Source: Prevotella sp. (lineage in GTDB: Bacteria; Bacteroidota; Bacteroidia; Bacteroidales; Bacteroidaceae). From it: DNA of 44,128 nt. The DNA lies in assembly GCA_017467565.1 (NCBI GenBank), contig JAFUSV010000093.1, positions 1-44,128 of the forward strand, read 5' to 3'. The translations under genes and the position numbers were made by a program. Positions 26,830 to 34,286 of this stretch are shown here, piece by piece. Positions within the stretch are counted from its first letter, which is position 1. Each line of letters begins with the position of its first letter. A model generated the notes under the pieces. That model did not search any database. It saw nothing but the letters and a program-made list of their open reading frames with translations, and was not told the origin of the DNA.

Positions 26830-27099
26830 TCATTCATCTGCCTGCTTCAGTAGCAGGCTGGCCCACTCCGGAATGTCGTCTGTATACTGCTTGAAAAGAG
26901 AGCTTTTTCTCTTTCATAGCCCTGCCCTCCACGCAGAAATTTCATCAGCAGCAACTTGGAGTCTACGTTTTTTTTCGGCCTCAGCCCTTTCTTTCGACTT
27001 ACGGGCTTCAGCAGCCACATCCTCCATCAGGGCATGCAACATTTCGTCTGTAGGCTCCTCCATGGAGGTCAGCCTATACTTCTTATGAATTTCTGTCAT
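26830..27099 (-). pseudogene. Small charged protein gene interrupted by a TGA codon
   Basis: From the ATG at 27099 a 61-residue, Glu/Lys/Arg-rich, helical protein (MTEIHKKYRLTSMEEPTDEM) is read to TGA at 26914. The same frame continues after that TGA for 27 more codons (KRKSSLFKQYTDDIPEW... KQADE) to a second TGA at 26830. The second stop lies 18 bases from hairpin 1, which matches the 8-37 base stop-to-hairpin spacing of the other cassettes, so I infer an original 88-89 residue gene with a nonsense mutation. Stop readthrough or a sequencing error are alternatives. A strong promoter is at 27124-27155. Function unknown; it resembles the other short coiled-coil-like genes of the island only in composition. 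Confidence 0.6.
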
Positions 27100-27123
27100 A
27101 ATTGTTCATTGGATAATATGGTG

Positions 27124-27155
27124 CAAAGATACGATAAATCCTTGAAACCGCCAAA
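27124..27155 (-). promoter_or_regulatory. Island promoter 1
   Basis: Read on the minus strand: TTTG (27152-27155), 20 bp, TATCTTTG (27124-27131), a perfect consensus. The spacer begins GCGGTTTCAAGGATTTATCG, almost identical to the promoter at 27978-28009 and related to three others. The gene starts at 27099. Confidence 0.85.
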
Positions 27156-27193
27156 CAATTCGGGGAAAAATGCGGCCTGCCTCCTGTACGACA

Positions 27194-27242
27194 GCGGAGG
27201 GGGCAGCCGCCACGTGCTGTGCGTGGCCCTGCCCCCTCTGCC
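27194..27242 (-). terminator. Cassette hairpin 2 (GGGGGCAGCC family)
   Basis: GGAGGGGGCAG (about 27196-27206) pairs with CTGCCCCCTCT (27229-27239), loop CCGCCACGTGCTGTGCG. It is 22 bases beyond the DUF6169 stop and 39 bases upstream of island promoter 1. Confidence 0.8.
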
Positions 27243-27264
27243 TATTTCTTTCAACTACTATGAT

Positions 27265-27759
27265 TCAAGGTTTACTCATCCTGAACAAATTGATTTGCTC
27301 ATCAAACAAATCAATGATTACTTGCAAGCGTGGATGAGAACGTTTGACAATGATTGCTATATAATTTTCTTCACCTTCGTCTTCAACCAACTCCGTCCTG
27401 GTATAAAAGTCCTTCTGTTTCCCATATGCATTAAACCATCTGAGAAACAGCCTTGAGCGCATGGCTTGCTGGTTGTCTGCTGTATCACACATATACAACA
27501 AAATGTCCGGATTGGAACGAAAGAACTCCTCCAGTATACAAACAATAGTCAGTTTTATATTGTTATCATTTGGAGATGGCAGCCCGCTACGATTAGACAA
27601 ATTGAACCAATAAGCAGGAAGATTCTCAAAAACATCTTCGGGATCAAAACTCACTGCATATTGTATGTGATGATCTGTTTCAAAAACATATTCTCCATTT
27701 TCACGCTCAACATGATAAGGAGAATACTCGTTGATAAGTTTGACGCTTAGATCCTGCAT
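27265..27759 (-). CDS. DUF6169 family protein, intact copy
   Basis: This is a 164-residue protein of a Bacteroidetes family of unknown function. The core ILLYMCDTADNQQAMRSRLFLRWF is shared with the frameshifted copy at 32934-33429 (VLLYITETEDGKQSFRDRLFVRWF), as is the ending (HPRLQVIIDLFDEQINLF against NPRLEQAVREFEETVMFLF). The ATG at 27759 is chosen because it aligns with the start of the other copy and gives the same length of 164; a GTG at 27771 would overlap the previous gene by four bases. It is the second gene of a two-gene cassette with promoter 27978-28009 and hairpin 27194-27242. DUF6169 genes have no established role. Confidence 0.78.
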   Translation of the reverse strand: MQDLSVKLINEYSPYHVERENGEYVFETDHHIQYAVSFDPEDVFENLPAYWFNLSNRSGLPSPNDNNIKLTIVCILEEFFRSNPDILLYMCDTADNQQAMRSRLFLRWFNAYGKQKDFYTRTELVEDEGEENYIAIIVKRSHPRLQVIIDLFDEQINLFRMSKP

Positions 27760-27767
27760 ATCAAAAA

Positions 27768-27950
27768 TCACTCATTAAAAATGGCCAGCATGTCTTTACG
27801 GCGAAGGCGTATCCGCTCTTCGCGCTCACTGAGGAAGACATTCATCCTTTCCTGCCACTCTTGCTTTCTTTTTTTAGCTTCACGGAAAGCATTTACGAAC
27901 TTCTGATGTCTCGCCCACTGCTCTTGAGTGAATGATTCTCTTGTTTCCAT
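27768..27950 (-). CDS. Small charged helical protein upstream of DUF6169
   Basis: The protein is 60 residues, METRESFTQEQWARHQKFVN then a run rich in Lys, Arg and Glu (KKRKQEWQERM, EREERIRLRRKDM). It is probably one long helix or coiled coil. It lies directly upstream of the intact DUF6169 gene, nearly overlapping. The frameshifted DUF6169 copy also has a short Lys/Glu-rich gene (45 residues) in the same position. This repeated pairing suggests a functional pair, such as a small partner or inhibitor, but no function is known. The promoter is at 27978-28009. Confidence 0.65.
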   Translation of the reverse strand: METRESFTQEQWARHQKFVNAFREAKKRKQEWQERMNVFLSEREERIRLRRKDMLAIFNE

Positions 27951-27977
27951 CTCTCTTCAATTTATCTTTTTCCTGTG

Positions 27978-28009
27978 CAAAGATACGACAAATCCTTGAA
28001 ACCGCCAAA
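27978..28009 (-). promoter_or_regulatory. Island promoter 2
   Basis: TTTG (28006-28009), 20 bp, TATCTTTG (27978-27985) on the minus strand; a perfect consensus with spacer almost identical to island promoter 1. It drives the 60-residue gene and DUF6169. Confidence 0.85.
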
Positions 28010-28042
28010 CAATTCGAAGAAAAAACAATCTGCGACTATGTA

Positions 28043-28086
28043 CAGCGAGGGGGCAGCCGCCACATGGATGGTGCTGCCCCCTCTGC
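28043..28086 (-). terminator. Cassette hairpin 3 (GGGGGCAGCC family)
   Basis: GAGGGGGCAGC (28047-28057) pairs perfectly with GCTGCCCCCTC (28073-28083); loop CGCCACATGGATG. It closes the large surface protein / small peptide unit, 37 bases after the peptide stop, and lies just upstream of island promoter 2. Confidence 0.8.
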
Positions 28087-28123
28087 TTATTTAGAGATTA
28101 AAATGTATGCTTGCAGGATGGAC

Positions 28124-28300
28124 TTAGTCCCAATAGCTATCTTCGCGAGAGAAACTACCTGGATCATTACCGCCATCTACAAGATTATCATCAATTCCTG
28201 AATATGGACTATTAGGATCTGGTGATCCACCACACAGATGATTCTCTACTGCTACATTCATTACGAGAATCTGAGGCATTTTATATTCTTTCTTGTTCAT
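28124..28300 (-). CDS. Short peptide following surface protein A
   Basis: The peptide is 58 residues, MNKKEYKMPQILVMNVAVEN, then a Gly/Pro/Asp/Ser-rich tail (LCGGSPDPNSPYSG) ending DSYWD. The ATG at 28300 is 14 bases after the stop of the large gene; a TTG at 28309 is in frame but weaker. The N-terminal pattern M-K-K-x-Y-x-x-P-x-I-x-V and the position after a large CTD protein match the 65-residue gene at 34343-34540. There is no signal peptide. I do not know a function; such short genes are widespread in Prevotella-like genomes as hypothetical proteins. Confidence 0.7.
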   Translation of the reverse strand: MNKKEYKMPQILVMNVAVENHLCGGSPDPNSPYSGIDDNLVDGGNDPGSFSREDSYWD

Positions 28301-28314
28301 AGTTTCCAAGTTTT

Positions 28315-31300
28315 TTACTTAACAACAACTTTCTTACCATTCACGATGTAAAGACCCTTCTGAGCCTTCTCAACCTTCTGTCCGTTCAGGTTGTAGATTT
28401 CGCCAACCATTTTCTTAGAACTGAGAGACTCGATGCCAGTCGTAGTGTCGTCACCGAAATTGAAACTTACACGGCTGTTCTGTGCAGTGGGAGTCTCATT
28501 GACGAAGTAAGCACGGAATGCTTTTGCACTCGAAGAGTTGACACCAGCTGTATGATAGTAGTACTTCGTGCCGTTGATGAGGAAGAAGGTTACATCAGTC
28601 AAATCTGTTGTGCCAGCATAGGTGCCCGTAAAGGTGTAGACTGCAGCATTCCCTTCAGCAGCCTTTGGAACCGTCTGCAGAGCATCAGCGCTCAAGATAA
28701 CATTGTTGATTGTGTAAGATGTACCAGCAGCAGCCTTCAGCATAAACGGACGACCTGCCTTGATTTCAGTAGCATCTACGAAGTTCAACGTAGCACCGTC
28801 TGCACTCGAAGTAACACTACCAAGATCTTTCACAGCAGTAGCACTAAATGTTGTCTTCGCATCATCAATCGTCATGTCGAAGGGCAGCACCAGCCCGTTC
28901 CAGCCTTCTACCAATGTACGGTTGAATGTAACGTTGGCGTACTTAGCTACAGGAGTATAATCTACATCTTCTGCGATAGTAACATTTTCCACAACAGCCT
29001 TCTTCAACACAAAGTCAGCAAAAACCATCTGGCGCTGATGGTTACCATCTGTATTAACAATATTCAACTTATAATTTCCTTTTGTCGTAGTGGTGAAAAA
29101 TGCTTCGTAAGTTGCCCATGCAGTATCGACATTATTTGCACAATTATCCTTACCACCATCATTCTTACTAACAGTTGATGGAGTCATCTCTATTGTACTG
29201 TTGTCTGGTGCTGTCATCGTCAAGCCTTTCGTTATTTGACCATCTTCATTCCAGAGGCCATAAACAAACGAGAACTTATAGGTGGTATTGGCTTCCAAAG
29301 GAAGTGTATAGCCATTAACATCTCCGTATGATGTACTGTATTTAACAAGCAAAGCACGATTATTCGTTGTTCCTTTCAATCCAGGATTATCTGAGGCAGG
29401 ACTTTCATTATTACCTACTATACGTGTATTGTAACCAGTATTCGACCAGCCATTAGGAATGTCATAAGTTCCATTGTATTCGAAATGACTCATAAGATTA
29501 CCTCCACCTATAGCATTTACCTCTTCACTATTAGGAGTCCAAGTAGCTCCATTCAAAGCCGATGTGGCCCATGTAACAGAGAGTTTAGAATTGCTTTGGT
29601 TATCCTTTACGCCTTTAGCAGTAGCCAAAGCCTCAAGGGCTTCTACATTCTCGTAAGGAGCATATTCACCTGTCTCGAAACCTAGTGTCTTAGCCTCCGC
29701 TGTACCGATAGCTGTGTCAAGATTATCTAAATCTTCCTGTGTTGGAACTGCTGCATCGGAAATCTTCACATACTTCACATTGCGGAAAGTCATCCAGCTG
29801 ACATTGGTAGAAGCGACGTTGAATTTGACATTCAACTTACCATCCACACCAATCATGCCTTTTGCCTCAAAAGTACCTTCATAGAAACGAGTCTCGTTGA
29901 TGCGACTGCCCGTGCATACGCTAGTAGCATCACCGTCATTTAACTGTAGAGAAATACCAGTGGGAACTGTTGAAGCGTCAACACCAGTGTTTACGCCAAG
30001 GCAGACAGTAGCGGTAACCTTATATTCTGCGCCAGCGGTAAAACCATTCAAGGTAGCAGTCATAACCTTGTCAGCCAGAGTCTCTTGGTCACCAATCCAG
30101 TACTCAATGCAAGGTACCACCAAATTAGGGTTACCAGAGTCATTTATGGTTGACCATGTGTTCACGTGGTATGAATCCCAATCGCGGGGGGTCACATCCC
30201 ATGCACTGATAAGGAAGTCATCAACGGCAGCAGTGCTACGCCAGCCTGTACCGAAAACAACCCCATTAAGAGCATTTGCTTCCTCAGTTGTGTATTCGGC
30301 ATTGTTAAACTTAGTGATATAAGCGCAGAATGTGTCGTAAGCACTGGTAGTGTAAAGATTGTTGTTTTCAATAAGAGTATTCATCTTATCCACTACAGCC
30401 TTAGCAGCGACATAAGCCTGTGCCTTCTGAACAGAAGTTTGCAATGCAGCAACTGCAGCAGTACACTGCTCTTCCTCTGTATATGTATTGTAAACATTTT
30501 TGTAAGTGTTGATATCATTGCTCATAGCCTCAGAAACGCTTGAAGGTATGCCAGTTATATCAAGTCCCTCGCCAGTCTCAATCAGGCTCTTGATGGTGTT
30601 CTTGTATGAAGCAAGAGGATCGCCTGTATATGATACAGATACTTTCTTAATCTTCATCCAGTCAATCTTACCAGAATATTCTCCTACCTCCAGAATGTTA
30701 TTTTTGACAATGACGGGAATAACCTTAGTTTCATAGGTTTCATTTGCCGAAAGATAGACGCGTTCCTTGTTTGCATAAACATAGGTTGATGAAGCTGTGC
30801 GGCTAAAGCCATCAATTGACACAGAATATGCTCCATTGGGAATGTCAGTCATGCGGAAATACATCTTTCCACTCAGCTTTTCATTTCCCCAAGAATAGTT
30901 TTCCCAAGCCTTCTCATCTCCTTCAGTCATTTGGCCATGATTGCCAACACCAGCCGTTGTATACCAACCGTCATCTGGCCAGTTATCAGTGAAACTGGTG
31001 AAATCACCATTCACAACAAAAGAGGTAAGCACAGGGTTATTAAGTGTAGCACTTGAAAAACCACCTTGCGCATATTTTTCTGCAATCTTCAACGTAGTGA
31101 TGGCAGCATCAACCTCGTCGAAAGTAGCGGTTGAGCTATCATAAACATTTTGTGCCATAGCTATTGCTGCGCTAAAAGTTTCTGTCTCAGTGGCAGCAAT
31201 AGATAAAGCATTTGCTGTAGAAATTTCCGTGTTTAGTTCAGCCTTGATAGCAGTTAAATCATTACCATAATATACAAGGCTTTTCGTTGCTATAGAGTGC

Positions 31301-31778
31301 CAGTTGGTACCAACCTTTTCTTTTACCATTCCTATGGTCAGATTACCGTCAGAACCGACATAGGCATTCACAGTGAATGTCTCAGATCCTGTTGTAATGA
31401 TACCATATTTTATGGGTACAGCAGTCTTTTTGGTTGTTCCATTACCTGTTGCAAAAATAAACACTCTGTCTGAGTCAAAATCAGAAGCATCAGATGAAAA
31501 GCCACGCTCCGGGGTGTAGATGGCATTGGCATAAAGTGTTACTTTGTAGTAGCCTTGATCCAAACCTGATACTGTTTGCTCGAAAATGTTACCTGTTGAG
31601 GTGGTGTTAGTAACATAATTCTCAATAAGAGCAATTCCGTCTGTGGCACTCGTGTAGTTACCACCAGACCATGCAGCTACAGCAGAAGTCTTGTCCACTG
31701 TACCTTGTGCCCAAGCACAATTTACCCCCCCCCCACTATCATAGCGAGGGTAGCCATTAATAGTTTTAGTTTTCTCAT
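28315..31778 (-). pseudogene. Large CTD surface protein A, out of frame at a poly-G tract
   Basis: The intended product is about 1154 residues. The ATG at 31778 starts a signal peptide (MRKLKLLMATLAMIVGGG) that runs into ten G residues (31725-31734) and meets TAA in the present frame. With 11 or 8 G the frame joins VNCAWAQ, a good cleavage site, and then the long open frame from GTVDKTSAVAAW to 28315. The body has repeated helical FIVAR-like segments, carbohydrate-binding-like beta domains (GYYKVTLYANAIYT, GAYSVSIDGFSRTASSTYVYANKE), and the C-terminus IYNLNGQKV...GLYIVNGKKVVVK, a short type IX sorting-like domain. Surface protein B (34582-38235) shares the start and architecture. This is either a phase-variable OFF state or a homopolymer error. 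Confidence 0.8.
31725..31734 (-). repeat. Ten-base poly-G tract in a signal peptide
   Basis: Ten consecutive G on the coding strand inside codons 15-18 of surface protein A, in an otherwise AT-rich setting. The frame is restored by +1 or -2 G. Tracts of this kind are classical sites of slipped-strand phase variation. Confidence 0.85.
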
Positions 31779-31832
31779 AAAGTTAGTTATAATAAATTAG
31801 TTAATTAACATTGTCAGGCATAAAAGAGCGTG

Positions 31833-31904
31833 CAAAGATACGGAATAAGTGGTGAAAGTACACACAAAGCATGTCACCGAACAGTTTACATATTAACCGT
31901 TCGG
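31833..31904 (-). promoter_or_regulatory. Promoter and upstream palindrome of surface protein A
   Basis: TATCTTTG (31833-31840, minus strand) is a -7 box giving a leader of about 50 nt. A 28-bp palindrome with outer arms CCGAAC/GTTCGG and inner GTT/AAC lies at 31877-31904, 36 bp upstream of the box. The same pair occurs at 39899-39970. No TTTG at ideal -33 spacing, so an activator may be needed. Confidence 0.6.
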
Positions 31905-31970
31905 CGACAGAACGATACTCCAAGGATTATCTTTTCTAAGGATTCTGGGATTTAAGGATTGGACAAGCAG

Positions 31971-32106
31971 TCACATGGCAACCGCAGCTTCCACCTTCTG
32001 CTCCAATGCCTCCTTAATAAAAGCATTCAACGTCATACCCTCCTTACGGGCATAATGCAGGTTAAGGACAGTAGGACAGTAGTATTTGCAAAAAATACCT
32101 CCTGCG
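31971..32106 (-). pseudogene. Fragment of a small protein gene
   Basis: On the minus strand the frame ending at TGA 31971-31973 reads KYYCPTVLNLHYARKEGM then TLNAFIKEALEQKVEAAVAM, which looks like genuine protein (an amphipathic, ribbon-helix-helix-like segment), with an internal ATG at 32036. It has no clear start or ribosome-binding site and lies beside the surface protein A promoter. I treat it as a remnant; a 21-residue peptide from 32036 is possible. Confidence 0.35.
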
Positions 32107-32180
32107 TACGTGTGCGTGCGTGTTAATATAATATTATACGTACGCGATAGACTTTTATAAAATGTACTGTCCTTCTGTCC
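32066..32180. repeat. Nested inverted repeat 1
   Basis: Outer arms: GGACAGTAGGACAGTA (32066-32081) against TACTGTCCTTCTGTCC (32165-32180), 15 of 16 paired; each arm is itself two 8-base units. Inner arms: GCGTACGT (32104-32111) against ACGTACGC (32138-32145), within alternating purine-pyrimidine DNA, and an AT-rich centre. Confidence 0.75.
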
Positions 32181-32254
32181 AATGTTATATTCTCTGCCCT
32201 GGTGTGACGAGATGACGGGTAGGCTGTTTCAGAATACTGTTATTGTGGAACAGA

Positions 32255-32354
32255 GGAACAGATGGAACAGATATATTCAGAAGAATCTATTGCGCGTACA
32301 CATGTGCGCACGTACGCGTAGAAAGTCTTAGAAAACATCTGTTCCATCTGTTCC
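32255..32354. repeat. Nested inverted repeat 2
   Basis: Outer arms: GGAACAGATGGAACAGAT (32255-32272) against its perfect complement (32337-32354), each arm two 9-base units. Inner arms CGCGTAC (32293-32299) against GTACGCG (32312-32318) around CATGTGCGCAC. Same plan as the element at 32066-32180 but different sequence. An open frame crossing it (32243-32458) is not a credible gene. Confidence 0.75.
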
Positions 32355-32359
32355 GTTAC

Positions 32360-32476
32360 AAGGGAGGGGAGTGGCTACCGCCTTGCCTATCCTCGTTTTC
32401 TCCGTTTAGCAAGCCCCTCCCCTGGAGGGGTTGGGGAGGTTGCTCCTCTCCCTTGTAGGGGAGGGGTAGGGGTGGG
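32360..32476. repeat. GC-rich dispersed repeats
   Basis: Several copies of GGGAGGGG, CCCCTCCCC...GGAGGGG TTGGGGAGG and TTGTAGGGGAGGGG line up here, able to form multiple hairpins. They belong to the family seen at gene ends elsewhere in the window. Confidence 0.65.
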
Positions 32477-32523
32477 GGCAGTATTATCAAATTTAAACTT
32501 CAAACTTCTTTCTTATTGTGGAA

Positions 32524-32574
32524 GTTACTGACCCACCCCTGCCCCTCCCCTACAAGGGAGGGGAGTAGCTGCCG
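32524..32574. repeat. GC-rich dispersed repeat with TTACTGACCC flank
   Basis: TTACTGACCCACCCCTGCCC followed by CTCCCCTACAAGGGAGGGGAG; a close copy, including the TTACTGACCC flank, opens the leader of the efflux operon at 40561. The shared flank argues for a defined repeat element rather than chance GC richness. Confidence 0.7.
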
Positions 32575-32580
32575 CCTTGA

Positions 32581-32734
32581 GGCTGTTTCAGACCCTCAGG
32601 CAGCCTGTCTTAGAACCCAATCCAGCCTGTTTGAGAACCCAATCCAGCCTGTTTGAGAACCCAATATAGCCTGCTTCAGGGTCTCATCCAGCCTGCTTCA
32701 GGGTCCAATATAGGCTGCTTCAGGGTCCAATACA
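32581..32734. repeat. 22-bp tandem repeat array 2 (seven units)
   Basis: Seven contiguous 22-bp units start at 32581, 32603, 32625, 32647, 32669, 32691 and 32713, with a partial eighth at 32735. Units begin G(C/G)CTG(T/C)(T/C)T and end CCAATCCA or CCAATATA; three carry GTTTGAGAACCC or the related GTCTTAGAACCC, three CTGCTTCAGGGT. Period, unit number and total length (154 bp) equal those of array 1 at 10849-11002, but the sequence differs. Confidence 0.9.
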
Positions 32735-32774
32735 GACTGCTTCTTTTTCCTGTTTTACCTGTCACCTGTCATCC

Positions 32775-32830
32775 TATCTGTCACCGCTTAACAATCTGAC
32801 TTACAGCATAATAACCGAAGGTGACAGATA
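32775..32830. repeat. Inverted repeat 3
   Basis: TATCTGTCACC (32775-32785) and its perfect complement GGTGACAGATA (32820-32830) enclose 34 bases. The left arm is preceded by CCTGTCACCTGTCATCC, again a tandem of the arm motif, as in the nested elements at 32066 and 32255. Sequence between 32831 and 32886 shows nothing else. Confidence 0.6.
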
Positions 32831-32886
32831 AAACATCAAAATTAAAATTGCATGTAGAGAGTTTTTATCGGCATTTTCAGAAACAC

Positions 32887-32925
32887 AGCGAGGGGGCAGC
32901 GCCGTATGGTACTGCTCCCCCCCTG
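32887..32925 (-). terminator. Cassette hairpin 4 (GGGGGCAGC family)
   Basis: GAGGGGGCAG pairs imperfectly with CTGCTCCCCCC, nine bases after the stop of the frameshifted DUF6169 gene. A stretch of about 45 bases starting CGGCATTTTCAGAAACACAG is almost identical to that at hairpin 5 (33665-33710). Confidence 0.7.
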
Positions 32926-32933
32926 ATTGCTGT

Positions 32934-33429
32934 TTAGTCAAACAAAAACATCACTGTTTCCTCGAACTCTCTGACAGCTTGCTCCAATCTGGGGTTATCC
33001 TTACGTGATATGATAGCCATGAAGTTCATCTGACCATCCATTTTTCCTTCTGCAGTTTTAATGAAAAACTGTTCGTGATTTTCGTACATGTGGAACCAAC
33101 GTACAAAAAGACGGTCACGAAACGATTGTTTCCCGTCTTCTGTTTCCGTTATATATAGCAGTACATCGTTATTGCGATTAAAAAATTCTTCAATAATAGC
33201 CATGATGGTCAGCCTAAGTTTTGCATCACCAGGAGACACTTGATTCCATATATTGTGTATATCCAGCGTATAGGCACCATCTCTCACAAAGGCATCATTG
33301 GGCTTAATGCTAATCTCATAATCAACCTCAAAGTCTGTATGAAAAATAGAACAGGTGCGGGTATCCTTCCATTTGCATCACCTGATAAGGTGCTTTGGAA
33401 TTGATGTTTTCCAATATTAGATTTTTCAT
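32934..33429 (-). pseudogene. DUF6169 family gene, frameshifted second copy
   Basis: From the ATG at 33429 (MKNLILENINSKAPYQVMQM EGYPHLFYF) the frame is lost at a TTTTT run near 33342-33346 and soon reaches TGA. Removing one T gives HTDFEVDYEISIKPNDAFVR and joins the long frame that ends at 32934. The repaired product is 164 residues, exactly the length of the intact copy at 27265-27759, and the two align from end to end. As it stands only a C-terminal fragment from a weak internal start is possible. A single-base sequence error in the homopolymer would also explain it. It is preceded by a 45-residue gene and followed by hairpin 4, the same cassette plan as the intact copy. Confidence 0.75.
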
Positions 33430-33464
33430 CGACACAAAAACTTAGGACAGGCAGGAGCATCGTA

Positions 33465-33602
33465 TCAGATGCCCCCTGCCAGTCTTTTTTGCTTATACAA
33501 CTGAAGCCTTATTTGTGCGGCCTCGTTTTCTTTACTCTTTTCGTGCATGTATTCCTTGAACGCAGCACGAACTTCCTCGCGAGTTTTTTTTAGCACTTCC
33601 AT
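33465..33602 (-). CDS. Small charged helical protein upstream of the second DUF6169 gene
   Basis: The protein is 45 residues, MEVLKKTREEVRAAFKEYMH, then EKSKENEAAQIRLQLYKQKR and a short LAGGI tail. It is Lys/Arg/Glu-rich and probably a single helix. The ATG at 33602 lies 25 bases after the -7 box of island promoter 3, and the DUF6169 reading frame begins 35 bp after its stop. Its position matches the 60-residue gene before the intact DUF6169, although sequence similarity is only compositional. An inverted repeat (GGCAGG...CCTGCC, 33450-33481) overlaps its 3' end. Function unknown. Confidence 0.6.
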   Translation of the reverse strand: MEVLKKTREEVRAAFKEYMHEKSKENEAAQIRLQLYKQKRLAGGI

Positions 33603-33626
33603 ATCATCTATGTTTATTTCTGGGTG

Positions 33627-33658
33627 CAAATATACACATTATTCTTGAAACCACCAAA
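33627..33658 (-). promoter_or_regulatory. Island promoter 3
   Basis: TTTG (33655-33658), 20 bp, TATATTTG (33627-33634) on the minus strand. The spacer begins GTGGTTTCAAGAATAATG, related to promoters 1 and 2. It drives the 45-residue gene and DUF6169 copy 2. Confidence 0.8.
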
Positions 33659-33683
33659 TATTACGCGGCATTTTCAGAAACAC

Positions 33684-33720
33684 AGCGAGGGGGCAGCGCC
33701 GTATGGTGCTGCCCCCCTTT
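33684..33720 (-). terminator. Cassette hairpin 5 (GGGGGCAGC family)
   Basis: GGGGGCAGC (33689-33697) pairs with GCTGCCCCC (33708-33716); loop GCCGTATGGT. It closes the DUF2442 gene, whose stop is eight bases away, and lies just upstream of island promoter 3. Confidence 0.8.
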
Positions 33721-33727
33721 GTTCCTC

Positions 33728-34144
33728 TTACGCACTTTGCAATTCCATGCCGAAGGTGTGGAGCACATCCTTAATTTGCTTCAGCCTTGTGTCGCTGGGC
33801 TTTGAAATTCCATAGATATAACGGGCAAGAAGACATTTGTTGATGCCCATATACCGCGCTACCTCTGAGACGTTCAACCAAGGAAAGCGCTTGAAAAGGG
33901 CCATCACCTCATTCTGAGTATCTGGCTCTGCCGTCTCGTAGAAACTGGAAATATGCATGTCCGCATCAAGCTGCTCCCAACGGATGGCCTCACCATCCTC
34001 ATCAATAGAAAAATCATTACGCTGTTCTGTCGTTGCTTCCATCAATTCCGGATAGGCTTCCAGCGGACGGCTCATCACCCTCCCCTCCTTCGTTCTCATA
34101 TAAATACGGTTACCATCGAACCAAAGATTCTTGATTTTCTCCAT
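33728..34144 (-). CDS. DUF2442 and helix-turn-helix protein
   Basis: The protein is 138 residues from the ATG at 34144. The N-terminal DUF2442 domain (KNLWFDGNRIYMRTKEGRVM, PLEAYPELMEATTEQRNDF, EAIRWEQLDADMHISSF) is followed by a C-terminal XRE-like HTH (FPWLNVSEVARYMGINKCLLARYIYGISKPSDTRLKQI). In other genomes DUF2442 proteins often sit beside a DUF4160 partner in a toxin-antitoxin-like pair; no DUF4160 is seen here. The start is fixed by a strong AAGGAGG Shine-Dalgarno eight bases upstream, unusual for this phylum. It may autoregulate from promoter 4 (34229-34259). Confidence 0.85.
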   Translation of the reverse strand: MEKIKNLWFDGNRIYMRTKEGRVMSRPLEAYPELMEATTEQRNDFSIDEDGEAIRWEQLDADMHISSFYETAEPDTQNEVMALFKRFPWLNVSEVARYMGINKCLLARYIYGISKPSDTRLKQIKDVLHTFGMELQSA

Positions 34145-34228
34145 TTCTTTATCCTCCTTATAATGATTATCCAAAACGATTCTTCCACTCTTTAATAAAT
34201 AGTGTAGGCATGTTCTTATTATTTGCTG

Positions 34229-34259
34229 CAAAGATAGATGTTTTTTTCATACCGCCAAA
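34229..34259 (-). promoter_or_regulatory. Island promoter 4
   Basis: TTTG (34256-34259), 19 bp, TATCTTTG (34229-34236) on the minus strand; TTTGGCGGT matches promoters 1, 2 and 5, the rest of the spacer differs. The leader to the DUF2442 start is about 75 nt. Confidence 0.8.
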
Positions 34260-34286
34260 TAATTGCGCTTCTTTTTTCAAAAGCTA

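Noticed and set aside
31690..31778. Start of surface protein A at GTG 31698
   Set aside because: That start would lack a signal peptide although the C-terminus is a sorting-like domain, and the ATG at 31778 shares its sequence with surface protein B.
32243..32458. A 71-residue gene in the large gap
   Set aside because: It translates the nested inverted repeat and GC-rich repeats; no start context.
32581..32734. CRISPR array
   Set aside because: No spacer-repeat alternation; the whole 22 bp repeats with small drift.
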